Positions 9,398 through 15,684 of a DNA stretch of 15,684 nucleotides are shown in pieces. How positions within the stretch are numbered: the stretch's first letter is position 1; every line of letters begins with the position of its first letter. The notes beneath the pieces were generated by a model. The model was not told the origin of the DNA. It saw only the letters and a program-made list of their open reading frames with translations, and ran no database searches. The translations under genes and the position numbers were made by a program. Source of the DNA: Geosiphon pyriformis (taxonomy: Eukaryota; Glomeromycota; Glomeromycetes; Archaeosporales; Geosiphonaceae); NCBI GenBank assembly GCA_016748015.1, contig JAAOMT010000365.1:1-15684 (forward strand). Direction: 5' to 3'.

Positions 9398-10984
9398 TCA
9401 CAAATAATCTTTAGGAAAGTTTGGTGCTAAGATGTCTTTATTACAAGAGCCCATCATATATCCAAAATAAGGTCCAAGTCGTGCTTGATCGGTATTTTGT
9501 GATTCTTGATTTGCTCTTTGATTACAATCCTATAATAAATGTTAATATTTCAATTCTTTGGTTATCTCTAATCTATGAATTTATTAACAAGAAAAATGAA
9601 TCGAGAAAAGTTACCTTAGGTTCCAAGACAATATTAAAATTTTTATCACCTAAACATTCGTAAACTTCCAATTCATTTAATCTATCACACTCGCATGAAC
9701 CATCATTAATCCAAAACTCAGTTATATGATGAAAGTATTCTTCTAATCCATTGTAAGGCATAAATTGTGGGATATAATCGTCCATAAAAGTAATCCTATA
9801 TATCATTTGTTTTCGTTTGCCATTTTTCAAAGGGGTATTTAAGAGCTTGTCCATGAAATTAGCAAATTGCCAATTCCCTATTCGAGGAGATCCAAATGTC
9901 ACGATTTGAATTTCAAGATTTGATTTCATGAGCAGGATATCAGATGGATTAAATTTGTATCCCGAGGGTTTATAGAAAAGACGGTATTCGGCTGAAGGGT
10001 TTTGTCTCATTTTCTGGTATAAAGACTGAATTTTTTTATATTCAATTGCTCCTAAAACTGCCAATACTGAATGAATTATGGGAGAAGAATTTTTAAGATG
10101 AATTCCATAGAGATTTTTGAACTGATTACAAAGAATGCCTCAAAATTTTTAAAATTAATCTCACCACCACCCAAAAAATGTCCAGTAAAACTAATCTTTT
10201 GCAATTTCGGATATCGTATCAAAAAAGAAGTAATTTTTTCAACAAATTTTGCGCGTGACAATAGAAACTCATTTAATAATGTTGATTCTACTTCCCCTCC
10301 ATTCAAACTTGTGTATGGTTGAAATCTTTTAATTGAGGGAATCCAACTAAATCCGATCCTTTGAAAATATATAATTAGTGTTTGTGGAGAGTGCATTTCG
10401 AATCCAGCTAAGATTAAGGATTTTTGATTAACGATTGGTTTTTGAAATAAATAAAGAATAATGGATTCAATTAAATAAACAGTACCATAGACGCCACCAG
10501 CTAGCCGATATTCTTTCGAGTGAAGACAATATGCTTTGCTGGCATAATATGCATGAAATTGAAATTTTTTTAAGCGATTATCTGAACGATCCAATAATCT
10601 TTTTGTCGTAAAATTTTCAATCCTTTTTATAATTGACAAATTTTTTTCTGGTAGTATTGAACTAGAATTGGGTTTACTTGTCTCATTATGTTGAAAATTC
10701 TCGAATATAGGTACTTTTCTAGAATTATCAGATAGATGATTAATGAGTTCCTTCTTTCTTCCACCAAATTTTTTTGATGAATTTTTACTACTTTTGAGAG
10801 ATGTAATTATATTATAAATAAAAGGATTTCTGAATAGAATAAAAATTTCTGCAATATCTTTAAACTTTTCAAAACTATAAGAACTTGAAAAATATTCATA
10901 AAGTTGAACTCCAAATATTGGTGTTAAAATTATGAAAATTAGTAAAGCAAATTTTTGAAATCTTTTCAAATTGTTCCATCCCAT
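9398..10984 (-). CDS. Membrane-anchored class-3 lipase-like pseudoenzyme, 4 exons, 441 aa
   Basis: Exons in order 10984-10486, 10407-10165, 10066-9615, 9529-9398; all phases agree (441 codons plus stop). Residues 11-31 (FALLIFIILTPIFGVQLYEYF) form a signal anchor, followed by a Ser/Lys/Asn-rich stalk to about 130, then the lipase-like domain: HAYYASKAYC, AGFE, LIIYFQRIG (where lipases have the FRGT oxyanion motif), FTGHFLGG (242-247, Phe244 in place of the nucleophile Ser), VTFGSPRIGN (303-312), YRITFMDDYIPQF (Asp344), FHHITEFW (His360), a CEC...C cysteine cluster and GPYFGYMMGSC near the C-terminus. Class-3 lipases cleave acyl esters; without Ser this protein should not. The 78-bp intron 10408-10485 is a multiple of three without a stop, so the unspliced frame also reads through. 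It is a tandem paralog of the gene at 12072-13678. An ER or secretory location is inferred from the anchor and cysteines. Confidence 0.88.
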
Positions 10985-12071
10985 AATGCCACTTTATATT
11001 TGTTAATAGAGGTGTTCCCCGAATTTGAATATATTTTGTGTGAATCTTTCAGAGATGATCTAATTAAAAGGATACGTACATCATTATATTAGTATTCAAT
11101 AAATCCTTGTATCTCATCCCATTATTTTATCGAGTTCGGGATAACATTTTCCTTAAAAATCACGTTGTTGCAATCGGCTTATCAGATATACAGTTTGTAG
11201 GTGAGTACATGTATAAAAATTGAAGGGTGTGTAAAAAAAAATTTTAAAAAGATTTTGGTGAGTTGAAAGAAATTATTTAGTCTTAATAAACACATGGTTT
11301 CAAACTTATTAACTGATAAAAACTTAAAATAATACTATCAAAGAAATATCACCTTTTCAAAAAAATGTGTTGAATAATAAGTTTTTTTAATTTAAGATTC
11401 AGAAAAGAGCAAATAGATAGATCGGCGAGCTAAAACATTGAAAATATTTTGAAGGTGGTAATAGAAATATTAATTAACTTATTTATTTATAATTTAAATT
11501 TTTCTGTTGTCTAGAAAATGAATACTAATTATTATACAATTTTATTTGATAAAGTTATAATTTTAATTTTTCATATAAATATATATTTCTCAAGTTTTCT
11601 GTTTAAATATTAAGAAATATTAATCTGGTCACGTGCGGACAAAGCAAAAGCTGCGTTTACTATAAAATGTATATAGTTTTTTCCGTGTAAATAGAGGTTT
11701 AGGCCTCACTTCGTTAAGCAAAAAAAAAATAGTAATTCTTATTATTGTGTTATGAAATAAATTTTCATTGGGTAAATAATTTCAATTACTCAAATATTCA
11801 ATTTTTTGATGAGATAAAATAGGTCTCATTATAAAAAACAAGTTTCTTGATTTTTTTATAACTCCAAGAAATTGTGTAAAAAAGAAAATTCTTCTCAAAT
11901 ATTTGTGATATTTCAATATGGTCAAATTTCTTAAAAGATAAATATAAATAAGTTCAAATTTTAATAATAACTTTTCATTTAAAACGACCTCATGATCAAT
12001 TAAATAGAAATTAAGCACTGATAAAATCGCAAAATTTTCTCTTAGCCTTAGTGATTATTTCAAATTAAAAT
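10985..12071. other. Intergenic between the two lipase-like paralogs
   Basis: About 1.1 kb of AT-rich DNA: promoter side of the 9398-10984 gene and 3' side of the 12072-13678 gene. A 78-codon open frame on the minus strand (11782-12018) has a non-ATG start and low-complexity Leu/Ile/Lys/Phe content, and I do not call it. The only eye-catching patch is a CACGTG plus TATAAAA arrangement at 11630-11667. Confidence 0.55.
11630..11667 (+). promoter_or_regulatory. CACGTG box followed by TATAAAA
   Basis: A palindromic CACGTG (11630-11635, a bHLH-type E/G-box) is followed 25 bp later by TATAAAATGTATATA (TATAAAA at 11661-11667). The local sequence up to about 11720 is less AT-rich than its surroundings. 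On the + strand it fits a core promoter, yet no open frame follows. It may be the promoter of an unrecognised RNA, a relic, or chance. Confidence 0.25.
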
Positions 12072-13678
12072 TTATGTAAAAACATCGGCTCTTTCTGTGC
12101 ATTTCCCCATAAAGTATCCAAAATATGGTCCAAGACGTTGTTCTCGAGGATTTATTGTTGTTTCTTGTGCTCGTTTATTACATTCCTGAATTTGATTAAA
12201 TATATAAAAAAATTTTAATAATATTTTTCATTTATTCAATCTTTATAATACATGAATTTATTAAAAATATGATTTAATATACTAACTTGTGGTTCTTCCA
12301 CAAATCCTTGAGAATCTAACGTTCCCAAACATAAATATAAATTCCATTGCTCCACACCACATTCACATCTATCATCACCAATCCAATATTCTTTCAGATG
12401 ATGAAAATATGGGAACTTTTCATTCCTCTCTGGGAACTGTGGTACGAAATCGTCCATATAAGTGATTCGAAAACTCTTTTGCGTTAATTGCCCATGGTCA
12501 TAATCAAATCCTTGTAAAATGTTATCAACATGTTGCGCGAATCCTCTATTACCAAAACGTGGAGCACCATAAGTGAAAACTTGAATATCAATTAATATCC
12601 TGCCAGACGGGTTCTTGTTTAGACCCCAGATTGATGAGGAATATGAATTTTGCCCTCCAATTTCAACATCACTTTTAATTGGAAAAATCTCATCTTTTTG
12701 AACTTTATGGTATTCAACAGCTGCTAATAGTGCCAATACTAAGAAAAAAAATTAAAATTTTTTAATTTTTTGTCATCAAATAATTTACTTGATTAAATAT
12801 GAAACCATTCAAGCGTTTAAAAAACTTACCTCCACCCAAATAATGACCCGTAAATCGAATCTTTTTGATTTCTGGATTTTCTTTCAGATATTCTTTAATT
12901 CTTTCAAAAAATCTATCTTTAGCAAATAAAAATTCTTCATAAAGGGTTGTATCAACTCGAGCCCCTTCAACATTTGAATATTGTCGCATCGTTTTCTTTG
13001 ATGATTGCCAATCAATTCCTAATCTTCGAAAATAAATAATCAAAGTTGTCTCGCCCATTTTTTCAAATCCAGCTTAAGAAATTTATGATATAACTTTTTC
13101 AAAATTTTTCAATGCTAAAGAAAAGCAACTCGAGTTTTCAAATAACCTTACTTACCAAAAACACCTCCAGCCAATCGATCTTCTTTGGCATCCAGACAGT
13201 ATGCTTTTTGCGCATAAAAAGCATGAAGTTTAAAACTGGCAGTTAGGGAACTTTTTGGACTTATCAAAATTTTTGTTCCACTTTCTCTATCTCTTTTTCT
13301 CTTAAGCTTAGCGAATAGATTTAGGTTTGAATTTTTTCTTGAAATGGGTTTCAGCCTTTGAGAATTTTTGTTTTCAGTCATTTTTTTAGGGGTCGACTTG
13401 TTATTTAATTTCATATTCATCCCTGAAATTTTCTGCTCATAATGTTGCGAATAATAAGAATGAAAAATTTTATCTCGAGTTGTTTTGTTTGCGTCTAAAG
13501 AATTGATTTCAAGACTCTGATTGGGAAATTTTATCTTTACAAAAATATTTATTAGCAATAAGACAAGTAATACAAAAGAAGCATGAAAAATTTTCAAAAG
13601 ATGGTTTGGCCTTTTCAAAGTTGTCATTTTCAATGGAGGTGATGATGAAATTTTATTGTATTTCAAAGAAAATCTCAT
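12072..13678 (-). CDS. Membrane-anchored class-3 lipase-like pseudoenzyme, 4 exons, 443 aa
   Basis: Exons in order 13678-13156, 13072-12830, 12738-12287, 12185-12072; phases agree (443 codons plus stop). Introns are 83, 91 and 101 bp. There is a short basic N-terminus, a hydrophobic anchor at about 30-47 (FHASFVLLVLLLINIFV), then a basic, Ser/Lys-rich stalk. Domain motifs are LHAFYAQKAYC, LAGGVF, LIIYFRRLG (FRGT motif altered), FTGHYLGG (250-255, Tyr252 replacing the catalytic Ser), VLALLAAVEY, FTYGAPRFGN (310-319), FRITYMDDFVPQFP (Asp352), YFHHLKEYW (His368), CEC and LCLG cysteines, ECNKRA, and GPYFGYFMGKC at the C-terminus. Exons 2 and 3 have exactly the same lengths (243 and 452 bp) as in the 9398-10984 paralog, so the pair arose by duplication. 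It cannot be a standard serine lipase; a binding or regulatory role is possible but not shown. Confidence 0.88.
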
Positions 13679-13714
13679 CGTTTTTTAATGAATAACTTTT
13701 CATTTTACTAACTG

Positions 13715-14330
13715 ATGATTGTATCACGAGGGACCGACCAGGAAAATATTTGTATAATATTACTTGGTCACGAAATGTGGTTGACTGAATTTTTAAAGAT
13801 TCGAAAGTTAGGAAAAACAGGTAATGTCTATAATGGTTTTAACTTGATTTTGGCCGTCATTAAAATTTTCAAAAGTTTCTTTATTCATGGATCAAGTATG
13901 TCGTATTATAATTTGATTATCAGTTATCTTACAGAAAATACGTGTTTCGAAATCGTGAATTATTTCCAAGATAGGAGAACGAAAAACTTTGTCCCTTGAT
14001 ATCTTCTCCCTTGATGATATCAGCGGTGGGAATATCTTTTTCTGCTGCGATGAATCGGAACAATTTCTATTTTCGGTAATTCCTGGGGAGATTTTGTACT
14101 CGTGGTCCTCTGCAGTAGTATTTATCTTATCCCATTGTCTGAATAAAGCTCGGGTCACGTTGGGCAATATTTGATAAATAATAAACAAAGAGAAATCAGG
14201 GAAATTAAAGGTGAACCAGTCACTGTTGCTGATTATGAGATTGCTGTGGCACTTTTGATCACGCTCTATTTTTCTAAAAAGACAAATCTTTATAGAATCG
14301 CCACCCCCTTAAAAAATTTAGTTTTTTAGC
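13715..14330. pseudogene. Unidentified coding-like remnant
   Basis: This stretch is more GC-rich than its surroundings and has codon-like texture, but I do not recognise the protein. On the + strand an ATG-led frame (13715-13820, with SRGTDQENIC and LLGHEMWLTEF) is followed by a plausible GTAATG...TTACAG intron (13821-13934). The next frame then stops, and further open pieces lie in other frames: SLDIFSLDDISGGNIF (from 13989) and REIKGEPVTVADYEIAVALL (about 14190-14250), the last ending at a TAG near 14330. The minus strand is also open for 98 codons (14188-13892), so orientation is uncertain. Frame changes and stops suggest a broken gene fragment. It lies immediately upstream of the 12072-13678 gene. 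Confidence 0.3.
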
Positions 14331-15156
14331 ATTAGAAGTATGGCAGAGGAGATAAGAAATATTATAAATTTCATTCCGTTAGTTTGAGCTACTTCTAGCT
14401 TTTAAATTTCTTATTAAATAGTACTTTAAAGTAAAAATCTGGTTGGGTAAAAATTAGGAAAATCATATTTTATAGCCTTGCAAGACATTTTTCCCTGTTT
14501 TAGATTTCTTCTGATTTTGATTTTATTAGACAAAGAAATGCCTTTCTTTTGCATAGAAAAGAATTTGTAATTAAAAATAGAGAGATTTCGAGAATTAAGC
14601 AAGCTAGACTCAATTATTAATTGAATAAAATATGTACCAAAAACTATAAGACTAATTTATTACTTTACGTTATAAATTATGTTAAAGGTTAAATCTAAAT
14701 TAGAAAATTTGTTTCTTCACAGAGAGCTCATTTGGACAATATAAATTTTTCAATAAGCATTCTTTTTGTTGACTAAAAGAATTATGGAAATATATGTAAT
14801 TTTATTTTATAAAATTTAATATCCTTTGCAGCTAATTTGTGCTGCCACTTTTGCATCTTTTGAAGAATACACATTAGCACAATTATTGATCTTTAGCAAC
14901 TAAACATTAAAAGCATACTTGAATTTTAAAAAAAAATTTCTCATTTTTAAATTTAGTTATAAAATTGTGATAAAATCTTTATAATATTAATTAATTAATT
15001 AATTAATTAAAAGTTTTTAACATTATAATTATGTAAGCACATTAAAATTACCATAAATAATATTAGTCTGTAACTATTTTTCCTAATTTTATTACAAAAA
15101 CTATCTATACTTGATAAAAACCATTTTGGATTAAAAAGACTCAATTAACAGCTATA
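14331..15156. other. AT-rich, gene-free stretch before the right arm
   Basis: About 830 bp of strongly AT-rich DNA with stops in all frames. No gene, RNA or transposon end is recognised apart from the TTAA microsatellite near 14987-15010. Confidence 0.55.
14987..15010. repeat. TTAA microsatellite
   Basis: About six consecutive TTAA units in AT-rich DNA, about 150 bp inside the right arm's relic. A simple repeat with no evident function. Confidence 0.8.
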
Positions 15157-15311
15157 TCTTCTTTGTTACTTTTCTTTAACACATTCTTTGAAACCTTTTC
15201 ACTCCATCATAAATTGTCTACATTTCTCGTAATTATCTCCATAAATCTTCAATGGGATTTGGATCTGGATTATATGCTCACCAGTCTAAAAGCTGAAATT
15301 TGTTCTCCCAA
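15157..15311 (-). pseudogene. Tc1/mariner transposase relic, right arm (DDE third acidic block)
   Basis: On the minus strand, 15286 down to 15239 reads DW-stop-AYNPDPNPIEDLW, an excellent match to the Tc1-family signature around the catalytic Glu (DWPA.SPDLNPIE.LW). The Glu codon is at 15248-15250. Further in-frame stops follow, so it is dead. The QDN block is absent, lost with the 91-bp AATTTA-flanked segment that the left arm still has. Combining the two arms puts 34 residues between the QDN Asp and the NPIE Glu, the DD34E spacing of Tc1 elements. It reads inward, as in the left arm. Confidence 0.82.
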
Positions 15312-15684
15312 TAAATTCCCAAAGTTTTTATTCCCAGAAACAATGCAAACGAATCTTACCTCTTGGAAAATTGGTTGGAATTGGACGATTAGGCCGATCC
15401 ATATTATAGCAGGAGTTTGTGCGCCTACTCTAACCGATTTTATGAGATGGGGGTGCCTTTTTTTTCAAGTCATGACCCTTTTTTGGAGCTGTCATATATT
15501 TTTCGGATTATTGATTTTCTTAGCAGAATGGACGCCGTTATTCCAGAAGTGTTAAATTGTTTCCCATTGTGTTTTAGATTTGATTTTGTCATTTTTGCCC
15601 GTGTTATTTATCGAAAATAAAAAAAGGTCGATTAAAAGATGCTAATAAGTAATGCTAGTATTTAAACGAAAAAAATTCCTCTTA
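15312..15684 (-). repeat. Right terminal inverted repeat, 373 bp
   Basis: Partner of the left arm in inverted orientation, near-identical over all 373 bases up to the last base of the window. The match stops at an AATTTA hexamer. That hexamer occurs twice in the left arm (368-373 and 459-464) and once here, which is the footprint of a 91-bp deletion in this arm. The 67-codon and 130-codon open frames on the + strand here mirror those of the left arm and are not thought to be genes. Confidence 0.95.

Noticed and set aside
10071-10322. Plus-strand open frame of 83 codons
   Set aside because: Antisense shadow of exon 2 and its flanking intron in the 441-aa lipase-like gene.
11782-12018. 78-codon minus-strand open frame between the lipase-like genes
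   Set aside because: Non-ATG start, low-complexity AT-driven residues, no motif and no splice context.
14980-15012. TTAA run as a piggyBac-type target
   Set aside because: A plain microsatellite with no adjacent terminal repeats of that family.
1-15684. A Maverick/Polinton or virus-derived element, because of size and several-hundred-bp TIRs
   Set aside because: No DNA polymerase B, retroviral-type integrase, packaging ATPase, protease or capsid frames are visible, and the genes are intron-rich host-type lipid genes.

Overview
The window is AT-rich eukaryotic DNA. Its protein genes are split by many short introns (66-109 bp, GT...AG), and the protein families point to a fungus, most likely an AT-rich early-diverging lineage such as Mucoromycota/Glomeromycotina. 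The species-level guess is inference. The signs are fungal-type class-3 lipases ending in a GPYFG..MG.C block, a fungal-type microsomal P450, and a Tc1-like DD34E transposase relic.

The whole window is bounded by a long inverted repeat. Bases 1-373 match the reverse complement of 15312-15684 with a single mismatch that I can find. Just inside each arm lies a more diverged, still homologous stretch holding wrecked Tc1/mariner transposase. The left arm keeps the QDN..P...TS block and the right arm keeps the DW..YNPD.NPIEDLW block. No working transposase is visible, so the unit looks like a roughly 15.7 kb non-autonomous TIR-bounded element carrying host-type genes, or an accidental inverted pair of relics around genes.

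Layout from left to right: left arm (1-581); gene-poor AT-rich DNA (582-2122); a decayed class-3 lipase-like gene on + (2123-3371); an apparently intact 11-exon cytochrome P450 on + (4081-6360, 502 aa); a convergent intergenic gap; an apparently intact 8-exon ABHD1/3-YheT-EMB8-type hydrolase on - (7134-8852, 392 aa); two paralogous 4-exon lipase-like genes on - (9398-10984, 441 aa; 12072-13678, 443 aa); an unidentified coding-like remnant (about 13715-14330); AT-rich DNA with a TTAA microsatellite; right arm (15157-15684). Every recognisable gene, and both transposase relics, point towards the centre.

All five genes have a lipid theme: lipase fold, acyl-ester hydrolase fold and P450 oxygenase. 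The striking feature is that all three lipase-like genes have lost the nucleophilic serine of GHSLGG, each to a different residue (Gly, Phe, Tyr), while the Asp and His regions are kept. Two of them otherwise have intact frames, conserved exon structure and an N-terminal membrane anchor, so they look like pseudoenzymes rather than decayed lipases. No RNA genes or CRISPR arrays were seen.
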